Notes: generated from the letters alone by a model not told the origin. Shown: positions 16,098-22,838, counted from the first letter of the stretch. The stretch is DNA of 64,000 nucleotides from Microcella sp. (GCF_019739195.1 NZ_JAHHDS010000001.1:1-64000); one strand, 5' to 3'. Made by a program: numbers and translations.

Positions 16098-17173
16098 CGG
16101 CAGCCGACACCTCTGAACCCAAAGCCTGGCTCGTTCGGGGGTCCAAGAATTCAGGCTTCGACCAATGGATGCTGGAGCAGGGCCTCACGGGAATCGACTT
16201 CCGTGAAATCCCAGACCTTTCGACAGTGGGCGATCTGGCTTCAATGCGCGACTTGGTTCGCGAAGTCATGCCGCACCTCACGCCTGGTGCAGTCGGAAAC
16301 TACGCCGCGCAACTCTTCGCATTCGCAAGCCGAATCGCGATAGGGGACTTGGTGATTTTGCCCGTACGCCACTCAGGGAAGTTGGCGTTCGGAGTGGTCA
16401 CCGGCAACTACTCGTATCGCGTCGGAGACGGAACGCTGAATCACGTACGGAGCGTAGATTGGCGGCTCACCGACATTTCCCGCACCGCGATCAACCAAGA
16501 TCTCCTGTACTCGCTCGGCGCATTCAGCACTGTGGTTCAGATCTCTCGGAACGATGCTGCCTGGCGCTTCTGGCAGATCGCGAAGGGAGCCGAAACCGAC
16601 CCCGGCGCTCGTGGCGGCAAGACGCCAACCTCAGTTAGCTCTGAAGCCGAAGCAGTCGATTCAGACGATGCGATTGCCGAAGAAGGTTTCGATATTCTGC
16701 GCTACTCGAAAGACCGAGTGCTGGGTCGTATTCGCGAACTCTTCGCCGGGCACAGACTCTCGGAACTTGTCGCAGCGATCCTTGAGGCGGAGGGGATGAC
16801 CTGCAAAGTGTCGCCGCCCGGCGCTGACGGGGGAATCGACATCATCGCAGGATCAGGTGTGTTGGGCATCTCCGCGCCGACGATCATCGTGCAGGTCGAG
16901 TCACAGCCGTCGCACGTCGGTTCGGAGGTTCTTGATCAACTCGGCGGTGTTGTCGGGCAGCACCAGGCGGACCACGGTCTTCTCGTCGCCATGGGTGGTC
17001 TCACCAAGCCGGCGAAAGAAAAGGTGGCGATGCAGCGTCTCAAAGTCGCTGTGTGGGATGAAGAAGAAGTTCTGAGCCGCATCTACAAGCACTACTCCGT
17101 ATTGCCCGAAGAGATCAAGAAGGACATTCCGTTGACGCTCGCGTGGGTGATCGACGAGACGGGGGCGCCCTGA
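16094..17173 (+). CDS. Mrr-like restriction endonuclease with N-terminal PUA-like domain
   Basis: A 359-residue protein. The N-terminal 150 residues (WLVRGSKNSGFD ... FAFASRIAIGDLVILPVR) resemble the EVE/PUA-like modules found in modified-DNA-targeting enzymes. The C-terminal half is an Mrr-type nuclease fold: a helix (LVAAILEAEGMTCKVSPP), then GADGGIDIIAG and IIVQVESQ, and a conserved tail (DHGLLVAMGGLT, KVAVWDEEEVL). The usual Mrr catalytic triad is D...(E/Q)xK; here the lysine position reads E (Q-V-E), which could weaken or abolish cleavage or reflect a variant active site. It overlaps the gene before by 4 bp. GC is moderately low. Confidence 0.75.
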   Translation: MTAADTSEPKAWLVRGSKNSGFDQWMLEQGLTGIDFREIPDLSTVGDLASMRDLVREVMPHLTPGAVGNYAAQLFAFASRIAIGDLVILPVRHSGKLAFGVVTGNYSYRVGDGTLNHVRSVDWRLTDISRTAINQDLLYSLGAFSTVVQISRNDAAWRFWQIAKGAETDPGARGGKTPTSVSSEAEAVDSDDAIAEEGFDILRYSKDRVLGRIRELFAGHRLSELVAAILEAEGMTCKVSPPGADGGIDIIAGSGVLGISAPTIIVQVESQPSHVGSEVLDQLGGVVGQHQADHGLLVAMGGLTKPAKEKVAMQRLKVAVWDEEEVLSRIYKHYSVLPEEIKKDIPLTLAWVIDETGAP

Positions 17174-17193
17174 GCGCGAACATTGATGAACCG

Positions 17194-17763
17194 ATGAGGG
17201 AGCTGCTGGCGCCCCGGATTTTTGTGGTCCGCCCCGAAGCCATCAGCCGACGTTCACGGGTGCCAAACGTCGCCGGTGTTTATGCGTGGTACTTCAACCA
17301 GGCGCCTTCAGGCGTGCCGCTTGAAGGCACACATGTGCAAAGCGAGTGGCACCTCCTTTACGTCGGAATCTCACCTCGTCGGCCACGTCTCGTGGACGGC
17401 AAGCCAAGTTCCGGCAAGATCCGACGCAGGATCCGAACTCACTACGGAAGTGACGCGTCGCGATCAACACTGCGATTCTCTCTCGGGGCATTGCTCTGCC
17501 GTGATCTAGATCTTCAATTGCAGCTGAGCGATCAATCAGGCCGTTGGACCTTTGGACCAGGCGAGACTCGCTTGAGCGCCTGGATGGCAACTCACACCAA
17601 GGTTTGTTGGCTTGAGCACGCTGAGCCATGGCTTGTCGAAGATGCGCTCATCGCCACGGTGCCGCTCGCGCTCAATCTGGATTCGAACTCCAGCGGTTAT
17701 TTCTACAGCGAGCTGAGGTCAGCTCGTGCCGCGCTCAGGGATGCCCGCCAGGTGACTCTGTAG
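17194..17763 (+). CDS. GIY-YIG nuclease-family protein
   Basis: A protein of 189 residues from ATG 17194 (206 from ATG 17143, which would overlap the Mrr-like gene by 31 bp; a CTG at 17170 overlapping the stop is also possible). It shows the GIY-YIG plan: GVYAWYF near the start, then LLYVGISPRRP about 35 residues later, a basic helix (KIRRRIRTHY) and a downstream conserved serine/threonine and leucine stretch (STLRFSLGALL). A glutamate in the EHAEPWLVEDALI segment could be a metal ligand. It closes the membrane protein - Mrr - GIY-YIG operon and may cleave or regulate DNA cleavage. The next 14 bp lead straight into a NERD gene fragment. Confidence 0.65.
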   Translation: MRELLAPRIFVVRPEAISRRSRVPNVAGVYAWYFNQAPSGVPLEGTHVQSEWHLLYVGISPRRPRLVDGKPSSGKIRRRIRTHYGSDASRSTLRFSLGALLCRDLDLQLQLSDQSGRWTFGPGETRLSAWMATHTKVCWLEHAEPWLVEDALIATVPLALNLDSNSSGYFYSELRSARAALRDARQVTL

Positions 17764-17776
17764 CGAAGGAGTGCCC

Positions 17777-18020
17777 AGCGAGGCGGCCGTGGGGGCTCGG
17801 CTTGACGGGCTGGCGTCGGAGAGCATCCGGGTCATGCATGATCGGCGCATTCCGCGCTCGAAGGCCAACATCGACCACATCGTGGTGACGCCCGGCGGGG
17901 TGTGGGTGATCGACACCAAGTGATACGCGGGCAAGGCGCCCGAGAAGCGGGTCGAGGGTGGCATCATTCGGCCGCGGGTCGAGCTGCTGATCTATCGGGG
18001 CGGCGACGAGGTGAAGCTCG
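17777..18020 (+). pseudogene. Truncated NERD-domain gene fragment
   Basis: About 240 bp are roughly 93 percent identical (17 differences by eye) to the middle of the intact NERD gene at 19392-19635. The fragment lacks the start and the 3' third and carries an in-frame TGA (17922-17924) where the intact copy has CGG. Differences lie largely at third codon positions, which suggests that both copies evolved for some time as functional alleles before this one was broken. Its right end joins directly to the end of the HEPN gene. With the intact copy it forms a 1.6-kb-spaced direct repeat flanking the toxin-antitoxin pair. Confidence 0.85.
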
Positions 18021-18026
18021 AGGGAA

Positions 18027-18368
18027 TCAGGCCTGGTTGCCGACTTGGCTTTGTAGCGCCGCGGCGAGGGGCGGCAGGTAGGTCTCGACCACTTCGCGAA
18101 CGGTCGCGACGTCGACTCCGAAGTACTAGTGAACCAGGATGTTGCGGAAGCCGCGGATCTGCGGCCACGCGATCTCAGGGTGGGCGTCGGTCAACTCTGC
18201 GGGAAGGTGCTTCGCAGCTTCGCCAATGATCTGCAGGTAGCGTTCGACGGCGTCTTCGGCCATGTCTGCAATGTCTCGGTCTTCACTCGAGAGGGCATCG
18301 ACGTATCGCGCGCACCGATCGATCGCCTCGAGGATGTCGGCGACGCGTTGATCGGTGCTGCGACTCAC
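18027..18368 (-). pseudogene. hepT: HepT-like HEPN toxin gene with internal amber codon
   Basis: The reading frame starts at GTG 18368 (overlapping the MNT gene by 4 bp) and encodes a HEPN-domain protein up to RGFRNILVH, the R-x4-H ribonuclease/AMPylation-target motif. There a TAG (18126-18128) interrupts the conserved HEYFGVD segment, at the place of the glutamate codon (GAG to TAG). Beyond the stop the same frame continues for about 30 residues (YFGVDVATVREVVETYLPP) to TGA at 18027-18029, giving the usual length of about 113. The truncated form is 80 residues; it keeps the R-x4-H motif but loses the last helix and the tyrosine that MntA modifies in known systems. It is either inactivated or attenuated. 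Confidence 0.75.
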
Positions 18369-18694
18369 AATGCGACCGCGTCAGCCAGTGCCGCTGCTGA
18401 GATGGATGGCTTGAGGAGTTGCTCGGGGAAAACGTCGATGTCATCGCGCCCGAACAGTGAACGCGTCTCCTCCATGAGACCAGAGGCCCGCATGAGCAGG
18501 TTGCCGTCGGCAGCGTTCATCGTCACGACGATGTCGATGTCGCTGTCAGGGCCAGCGTCACCCCGAGCGACTGACCCGAAGAGGCGGGGCTGGGTGGCGT
18601 TGTACTTCTTGAGAAGTGCGTCGAACTCGGGTCGGCGCGCCTCAAGGAGCTCGCGCAGGGCGAGCGACGCAGGAGTGGCGACGGTCATCGACAT
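18365..18694 (-). CDS. mntA: MNT-domain nucleotidyltransferase antitoxin
   Basis: A 109-residue minimal nucleotidyltransferase of the MntA type. The signature GSVARGDAGPDSDIDIVV (about 40-57) gives the GS-x10-DxD active site, and the FGRDDIDVFPEQLL segment supplies the third acidic residue. In MntA-HepT systems it adds AMP units to the HEPN toxin next to its R-x4-H motif and so blocks it. It overlaps the hepT-like gene by 4 bp (GTGA). The antitoxin is intact although the toxin gene has a premature stop. Start ATG 18694; ATG 18688 is an alternative. Confidence 0.88.
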   Translation of the reverse strand: MSMTVATPASLALRELLEARRPEFDALLKKYNATQPRLFGSVARGDAGPDSDIDIVVTMNAADGNLLMRASGLMEETRSLFGRDDIDVFPEQLLKPSISAAALADAVAL

Positions 18695-18858
18695 GCGTCG
18701 AGGATACCGGGGGATGCTCGCGAAGGCCCGAAGCGGCGGACCTGCAGTGGCGACTTGCGCGGGGCGCCATGTCGGCCCTGCGGTCTATCGTGACTACATG
18801 AACTCTCTTTCGAGCCCACCCCGCCCACCGGGCGGGTGTTGTCTCGGAAGGAATCACA

Positions 18859-19068
18859 ATGCAGCACGATCTGACGTGGCCTCTCTACCGCCCTTTGCCG
18901 AAGGAGTTCGTCTTCTTCGACGTGTCGGAGGTCATCGAGTTCTTGCAGGGTTGCCCGCCTGACGCCCCGATCTGGCTCGTCAACTACCGGCAGCTGCGCA
19001 ACATCACGCAGCGGCCGATGGATGGCATGGGCGGAGCGCTCGCGCCCGACGGCGTGCACTTCTGGTAG
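18859..19068 (+). CDS. Small hypothetical protein
   Basis: A 69-residue protein, not assigned to a family. It is rich in aromatic and proline residues (TWPLYRPLPKEFVFFDV, GCPPDAPIWLVNYRQL) and has no membrane segment. The case for a real gene is good: a GGAAGGA ribosome site lies 6 nt before the ATG, GC at codon positions is normal, and a very strong terminator begins 6 bp after its TAG. It stands alone between the MNT gene (divergent) and the NERD gene (same strand). Confidence 0.6.
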   Translation: MQHDLTWPLYRPLPKEFVFFDVSEVIEFLQGCPPDAPIWLVNYRQLRNITQRPMDGMGGALAPDGVHFW

Positions 19069-19073
19069 GCAAT

Positions 19074-19117
19074 CCGGTGGTGTGGGGCGACGGAGTGTCG
19101 TCGCCCCGCACCACCGG
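19074..19117 (+). terminator. Strong intrinsic terminator hairpin
   Basis: A 19-bp stem (19074-19092 with 19099-19117) contains a single position that is a G-U wobble in RNA, with a 6-nt loop GAGTGT. It starts 6 bp after the stop codon of the small gene at 18859-19068. There is no T-run. It is symmetrical enough to act on both strands. Confidence 0.8.
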
Positions 19118-19219
19118 TCTCCACGCGTTGAAGCGCTTCCATCGGCGACCGCGCTGAACGGTACGAAGTACCTCGGAAGGGGACTGTAGAGGGACCCTCA
19201 TATCTGCTCAGATGGGTGC

Positions 19220-19873
19220 ATGACTGCCGACGACGTCAACGCCCCCGGAACCTCAGCCCAGCGCGAGTACGAGCGCCGCAAAGCCAACGACGAGGCTCGC
19301 ACTCGTGCGAAGTGGGGCAAGCTTGGCGGCCTGGCCGTCGCGCTTTCTGACGAAAAGCAGAGCACGAAAGCCTGGAGCACGGGAGCTGCCGGCGAGGCGG
19401 CCGTGGGGGCTCGGCTTGACGGGGTGGCGACGGAGAGCATCCGGGTCATGCATGATCGGCGCATTCCGCGGTCGAAGGCCAACATCGATCACATCGTCGT
19501 GACGCCCGGCGGGGTGTGGGTGATCGACACGAAGCGGTATGCGGGCAAGGCGCCCGAGAAACGGGTGGAGGGCGGCATCATTCGACCGCGAGTCGAGCTG
19601 CTGATCTATCGGGGCGGCGACAAGACGAAGCTCGTCGACGGGGTGCTCAAGCAGGTGGCGCACGTGCAGGATGCGGTGGGCGAGGTGCCGGTGTTCGGCG
19701 TGCTGTGCTTCGTCGACTCTGACTGGGGGTTCTTTGCTGACGCGTTCACGGTCAACGGGGTGCACGTGGTGTGGCCGCGCAAGCTGGCGTCGATGATCGA
19801 GAAGAGTGTGGAGCCGGTGATTGACGTGGCCGTGGTCGCGGAGCAGATCGCGCAGCGGTTCGTGCGAGCGTGA
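19220..19873 (+). CDS. NERD domain-containing protein
   Basis: A 217-residue protein with a nuclease-related domain (NERD). After a charged helical N-terminus (residues 1-55) come GAAGEAAVGARLDGV, then the core SKANIDHIVVTPGGVWVIDTKRYAGK, which supplies the D and (D/E)xK residues of the PD-(D/E)xK-like fold (D of IDH, D-T-K of VIDTKRY). A C-terminal strand VPVFGVLCFVDSDW follows. NERD proteins are presumed DNA-processing enzymes and occur with mobile or defence genes. ATG 19220 is the first start; no partner gene is adjacent. A broken allele lies at 17777-18020. Confidence 0.85.
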   Translation: MTADDVNAPGTSAQREYERRKANDEARTRAKWGKLGGLAVALSDEKQSTKAWSTGAAGEAAVGARLDGVATESIRVMHDRRIPRSKANIDHIVVTPGGVWVIDTKRYAGKAPEKRVEGGIIRPRVELLIYRGGDKTKLVDGVLKQVAHVQDAVGEVPVFGVLCFVDSDWGFFADAFTVNGVHVVWPRKLASMIEKSVEPVIDVAVVAEQIAQRFVRA

Positions 19874-19891
19874 GCTAAGTGCACTCAGTGC

Positions 19892-19916
19892 GCGCGCTTA
19901 CTTACACTTAGCGCGC
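19892..19916. terminator. Bidirectional terminator candidate
   Basis: GCGCGCT (19892-19898) pairs with AGCGCGC (19910-19916) around an 11-nt loop. The right arm is itself part of a 12-bp perfect palindrome (19908-19919). It lies between the converging NERD and antitoxin genes, so it could end both transcripts. Confidence 0.45.
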
Positions 19917-19941
19917 TAAACGTAACTAAGGCCACGATGCT

Positions 19942-20265
19942 TCAGACGCGCACCCCCGAAACGGTCGGCTGAAGCGTCAGGGTCAACTGGAGAGCCGAAG
20001 CGAGGCGCACGAGCGTGTCTGCAGTCGGGTTGGCGACCCCGGTCTCGATGCGGCTGATTTCGGCCTGTTGCAGGCCGCTCAGCTCGGCTAGAGCCGGTTG
20101 GCTGAGTCCATGTGCGGTGCGGGCTGCCTTGAGCTGCGCACCCAATGCGGCGCGAGCGTTTAGCTCGGCGCGGAACGTGTCAGCCGCGGCCTCGTAGACA
20201 CGAGCGGCATCGTCGGACCACGAGCGGCGCGCGCGCTGTGCGAGATCGTCGAACGACTGAGTCAT
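19942..20265 (-). CDS. XRE-family antitoxin (HigA-like)
   Basis: A 107-residue protein with a helix-turn-helix of the XRE/Cro type in its C-terminal half (LGAQLKAARTAHGLSQPALAELSGL, QAEISRIETG, ADTLVRLASAL). The N-terminal 40 residues are helical and probably bind the toxin. It follows the RelE/HigB-like toxin gene by 55 bp in the same direction, which is the toxin-first order of higBA modules. A GGAAAGGA ribosome site precedes ATG 20265, and a palindrome just upstream (20288-20305) is a likely autoregulatory operator. Confidence 0.82.
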   Translation of the reverse strand: MTQSFDDLAQRARRSWSDDAARVYEAAADTFRAELNARAALGAQLKAARTAHGLSQPALAELSGLQQAEISRIETGVANPTADTLVRLASALQLTLTLQPTVSGVRV

Positions 20266-20287
20266 CGGGTTTTCCTTTCCCGTTCAG

Positions 20288-20305
20288 TATGTGGCATAAC
20301 ACATA
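20288..20305. promoter_or_regulatory. Palindromic operator candidate in higBA-like locus
   Basis: TATGTG and CACATA form 6-bp arms around a 6-nt spacer, located between the toxin stop and the antitoxin start. XRE antitoxins commonly bind such sites; the place suggests an extra promoter or control point for the antitoxin alone. Confidence 0.45.
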
Positions 20306-20320
20306 AGGCGTCTAGTGCTA

Positions 20321-20728
20321 TCACCGCGAGCCTCTCCATTTCTTGAGCACCGCCCGAGCGCGGGCGATCTCCTTCTGCTGGCGGCGTGACGATGGGTCGC
20401 GCCCCTTGTCGTACCCGTGCAGGAGCAACACGATCCTGTCGCCGTGGAAAGTGCAGAAGATGCGGATGCTGATGCGCCGCCCAGATGCAGTGGTACCGGT
20501 CGCTTCGCTCCCCGCCAAGGTCAGGATCGCGTCGAGCGAGCGTTGAATTCGGAACTCGAAAAGTCCGTCGCCGAGTGGCTTGCCCCAACCACCATCGAAG
20601 CTGGCGATGCCGTGCACCTTCAAGACCGTCGTCAAGGCCGCCTCAACCACCGCTTGCTCGTAGGGCTTGAGACTGAGATAGAAGCGCTCGAAGCTTGCGT
20701 CGGCGTACTCAAGCGTCCAGTCGGGCAC
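20321..20728 (-). CDS. RelE/HigB-like toxin
   Basis: A 135-residue protein of the RelE/ParE superfamily, of the HigB/phage Gp49-like type. It shows the fold's pattern: a helical pair at the N-terminus (SFERFYLSLKPYEQAVVEAAL), a first strand region with GGWGKPLGDGLFEFRIQRSLDAI, then RISIRIFCTFHGDRIVLLLHGYDKG, and a basic C-terminal helix (QKEIARARAVLKKW). These are ribosome-dependent mRNA interferases. GTG 20728 has a leaderless-type -10 box. The partner antitoxin follows on the same strand. Confidence 0.85.
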   Translation of the reverse strand: MPDWTLEYADASFERFYLSLKPYEQAVVEAALTTVLKVHGIASFDGGWGKPLGDGLFEFRIQRSLDAILTLAGSEATGTTASGRRISIRIFCTFHGDRIVLLLHGYDKGRDPSSRRQQKEIARARAVLKKWRGSR

Positions 20729-20734
20729 CGCGGC

Positions 20735-20740
20735 ACAATA
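20735..20740 (-). promoter_or_regulatory. -10 box of higB-like toxin, leaderless type
   Basis: On the minus strand TATTGT ends 6 nt before the GTG start of the toxin gene, so the mRNA would begin at the start codon. Confidence 0.45.
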
Positions 20741-20749
20741 GCCGGGCGA

Positions 20750-21130
20750 CTAGATGTCGGCGCGCGAGCACCACAACTGCAGCTCGGCGGGCGCGGGCCA
20801 CGGCAGGCTGCGCTCGAGCATCCCGGCCCCGACGGCCGCGGCGGCACCCCAGTCGTCCTCGACGACGGTGATGCCTGCCGGGCTCAGCTGGCTGATGCGC
20901 ACGCGCTGCACGCGGCCGTCGTCGAGGCGCAGCCCCCAGGGCTCGGCGAGCCAGGCGAGGCCGTGCTGCTCGAGGGCGGCTTCGGCGTCGAGCCATTCGA
21001 CGTCGGCGGCGACGGTGCGGCCGAGCACGTCAACGGCGGTGTAGAGGGCGCCGGCCGGGTGGATCCAGCCGAGGCGCTCGCCGTCGTCGCGGCGGTGCTC
21101 GACCCAGTCGGGTGCGATGAGAGCGCTCAT
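20750..21130 (-). CDS. Hypothetical protein
   Basis: A 126-residue soluble protein of unknown function with no membrane segment or known motif. It is rich in W, L and acidic residues (DWVEHRRDDGERLGWIHPAG, EQHGLAWLAEPWGLRLDDG, ERSLPWPAPAELQLWCS). The start at ATG 21130 is supported by a TACCCT -10 box ending 6 nt before it on the minus strand. It is divergent from the 90-residue gene at 21164. Confidence 0.6.
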   Translation of the reverse strand: MSALIAPDWVEHRRDDGERLGWIHPAGALYTAVDVLGRTVAADVEWLDAEAALEQHGLAWLAEPWGLRLDDGRVQRVRISQLSPAGITVVEDDWGAAAAVGAGMLERSLPWPAPAELQLWCSRADI

Positions 21131-21151
21131 TCCATGAGGGTATCGGGCCGC

Positions 21152-21157
21152 TATCGT
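21152..21157 (+). promoter_or_regulatory. -10 box, leaderless type
   Basis: TATCGT ends 6 nt before ATG 21164. A matching box for the divergent gene (TACCCT on the minus strand, 21137-21142) lies 6 nt before ATG 21130, so two compact leaderless promoters lie back to back. Confidence 0.45.
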
Positions 21158-21163
21158 CAACCC

Positions 21164-21436
21164 ATGCTGGCCGACTCTGTGTCTCGCGACCCGACCGCCG
21201 ACTGGGTTCCGGTCGGCATCGTGTTCGACGGCGATGCGATCGACCTCGACGGGGTGAACCCCTGGGAGCAGTCCTGGCAGGCGACGGGCGAGATCGCGCT
21301 CGTGCGGCATCCGGCCTACCCGACCCAGGTGCACGATGTGTCGGTGTACGTCATGCAGGCGGCGGGCCGCAGCATCCGGTTCGCAGCGGGGGAGCTCTCG
21401 AACAACGTGTGGGGCTTCTACCGGTCACGAGACTAA
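21164..21436 (+). CDS. Hypothetical protein
   Basis: A 90-residue protein without a recognised family. It is acidic in the middle (VFDGDAIDLDGVNPWEQSW) and ends in GELSNNVWGFYRSRD. No signal peptide or membrane segment is seen. ATG 21164 is chosen because of the -10 box 6 nt before it; an open frame extends upstream but runs antisense through the neighbouring gene. It converges with the TetR gene 30 bp away. Confidence 0.6.
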   Translation: MLADSVSRDPTADWVPVGIVFDGDAIDLDGVNPWEQSWQATGEIALVRHPAYPTQVHDVSVYVMQAAGRSIRFAAGELSNNVWGFYRSRD

Positions 21437-21465
21437 AAGGCCGTCGAACCTCGCCCCGGGCGGTG

Positions 21466-22095
21466 TCAACGCCGAGTCGTGAGTACAGCGGTGGCGGCGA
21501 TGCGCAGGGTGCTGTCGTGGTGGGCAGCCCGAGCGAGGCTTCCGGGTAGTGCCTGCTCGGTGACGAGCCCGGTGAGCACGGTGCCGAGAAACCGCGCGCC
21601 TGTTTCTGCGTCGAAGAGCAGGGCGCCCGCGTCGGATTCGTCGGCGGCTTCGGCGTGCAGTGTTGTCACCCATCCCGCGATGCGTCGCAGCGCGAGGCGT
21701 TCGAGGGCGAGAGTGGGCGCTGCTTGATCGTCGGTGCGCGTGGGTTCAGAAGCCGCCAGCGCGGAACGCCATCGCTCGCGTGCAGAATCGTCGCCGATCG
21801 TGTCGCGGAGTGCGCCGCGCAGCAGGTCGACGAGTCGGTCGACGGCGGGGCGTGTGGTGTCGTGGAGCGCACTCTCGAGTTCCTCGGTGGGCTGGATGGC
21901 CGTGATGGCCGCGACGACCGCATCGATGAGGTCTCGTTGCGTCGGAAAGAAGTGGCGCAGTGAGCCGGTGCTCACGCCGGCCCGCTCAGCGACGGCGCGA
22001 ACGCTGAGGGTTGCGGCGGGGTTGTCGGCGAGCATCGCGGCGGCGGCCGACAGGATGCGGCTGCGCGTGGGGCTCGGGGTCTGGCGGTCGGCCAT
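21466..22095 (-). CDS. TetR-family transcriptional regulator
   Basis: A 209-residue regulator. The N-terminal domain has the TetR helix-turn-helix (RSRILSAAAAMLADNP, LSVRAVAERAGVSTGSLRHFFPTQRDLIDAVV). The C-terminal ligand domain is helical and variable, so the inducer cannot be told. ATG 22095 is preferred over an upstream in-frame start because a GGGAGGGG ribosome site precedes it. The gene is divergent from a membrane-protein gene at 22185. The space between contains a perfect 13-bp-armed inverted repeat, the likely operator, through which the regulator would control itself and its neighbour. Confidence 0.9.
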   Translation of the reverse strand: MADRQTPSPTRSRILSAAAAMLADNPAATLSVRAVAERAGVSTGSLRHFFPTQRDLIDAVVAAITAIQPTEELESALHDTTRPAVDRLVDLLRGALRDTIGDDSARERWRSALAASEPTRTDDQAAPTLALERLALRRIAGWVTTLHAEAADESDAGALLFDAETGARFLGTVLTGLVTEQALPGSLARAAHHDSTLRIAATAVLTTRR

Positions 22096-22120
22096 GGCGC
22101 ACCCCTCCCTTCTCACTATC

Positions 22121-22156
22121 ACAGTGTGCTAGTCTCGGTGACTACTAGCACACTGT
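22121..22156. promoter_or_regulatory. TetR operator, perfect inverted repeat
   Basis: ACAGTGTGCTAGT (22121-22133) and its exact complement (22144-22156) flank a 10-nt spacer. It is centred between the divergent tetR-like gene and the gene at 22185. Arm length and place fit binding by one or two TetR dimers. Confidence 0.75.
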
Positions 22157-22184
22157 ACTACTACGGAAGAGGGTCTGAGCACTC

Positions 22185-22838
22185 ATGGCGGCATCGATGT
22201 GGCGACGCGGGGTTCTCGCGCCGCGGGTGAGACCGGGCGACGGCAGTGTGCTGCCGCCGTACCGGTGGTGGCACGCGCCCGTGCGCACGCTGATGATGCT
22301 GACGGTGGGCGACGGCGCGGGTGGCTCCGCCTCGTACGCCGTCGATATTCGCACTCTCGGCGACCGCTCTGACGGCGATGTGCGCGCGCGGCTGTACACG
22401 AACGGTCGGCAGACCGCGTGGTCGAAGGTGCCCGCGATGTTCAGTGTGCCGGGAGGGGCCATCGACGTGCGAGCAGGCACGTTCGGCGTGAAGCGCTGCC
22501 ATTTCGTGCCCGACCAGGGCGCCGAGCGGCGGCTAGACCCGCACCCGCGATCAGCACACGGTCGTCGAGCCCGGTTCGATCAACGCCACCCCATCGCGAG
22601 TCGAGTGATCGGCGCGGTGAGCGCCGTCATCGTTCTCGGCGCGCTCGCCGTCACCGTGCCGCAGCTTCTCGAGGTCATCAGCGCGGCCCCGTCAATCGCC
22701 GACAGTCTCGGAGTGTTCACCTCGCCCATCCGTCTCACGCCCCTGCAGAACGTCGTCGTGACACTGGCGGCTATCGTCGCGAGCTCAGAGCGGGCGCTGC
22801 GGTTGCGGGCGTCGTGGGTCGACGAACTGGCGACGTAG
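22185..22838 (+). CDS. Hypothetical membrane protein, TetR-controlled
   Basis: A 217-residue protein of unknown family. The first 120 residues form a hydrophilic beta-rich domain (PPYRWWHAPVRTLMMLTVGDG, DVRARLYTNGRQTAWSKVPAMFSVPGG). A hydrophobic segment follows near 140-163 (VIGAVSAVIVLGALAVTV), and then a second, weaker one near 187-200 (LQNVVVTLAAIVASS). It is probably anchored in the membrane. It lies opposite the TetR gene across a perfect operator, so it is probably the main regulated target. Its TAG stop is inside the stem of a shared terminator. Confidence 0.65.
   Translation: MAASMWRRGVLAPRVRPGDGSVLPPYRWWHAPVRTLMMLTVGDGAGGSASYAVDIRTLGDRSDGDVRARLYTNGRQTAWSKVPAMFSVPGGAIDVRAGTFGVKRCHFVPDQGAERRLDPHPRSAHGRRARFDQRHPIASRVIGAVSAVIVLGALAVTVPQLLEVISAAPSIADSLGVFTSPIRLTPLQNVVVTLAAIVASSERALRLRASWVDELAT

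Noticed and set aside
17764-18020. Possible functional short NERD protein
   Set aside because: No start codon in the right frame, an in-frame TGA and loss of the 3' third.
20417-21163. Upstream extension of the 90-residue gene at 21164
   Set aside because: It runs antisense through the toxin gene and the gene at 20750-21130, and a -10 box lies directly before 21164.
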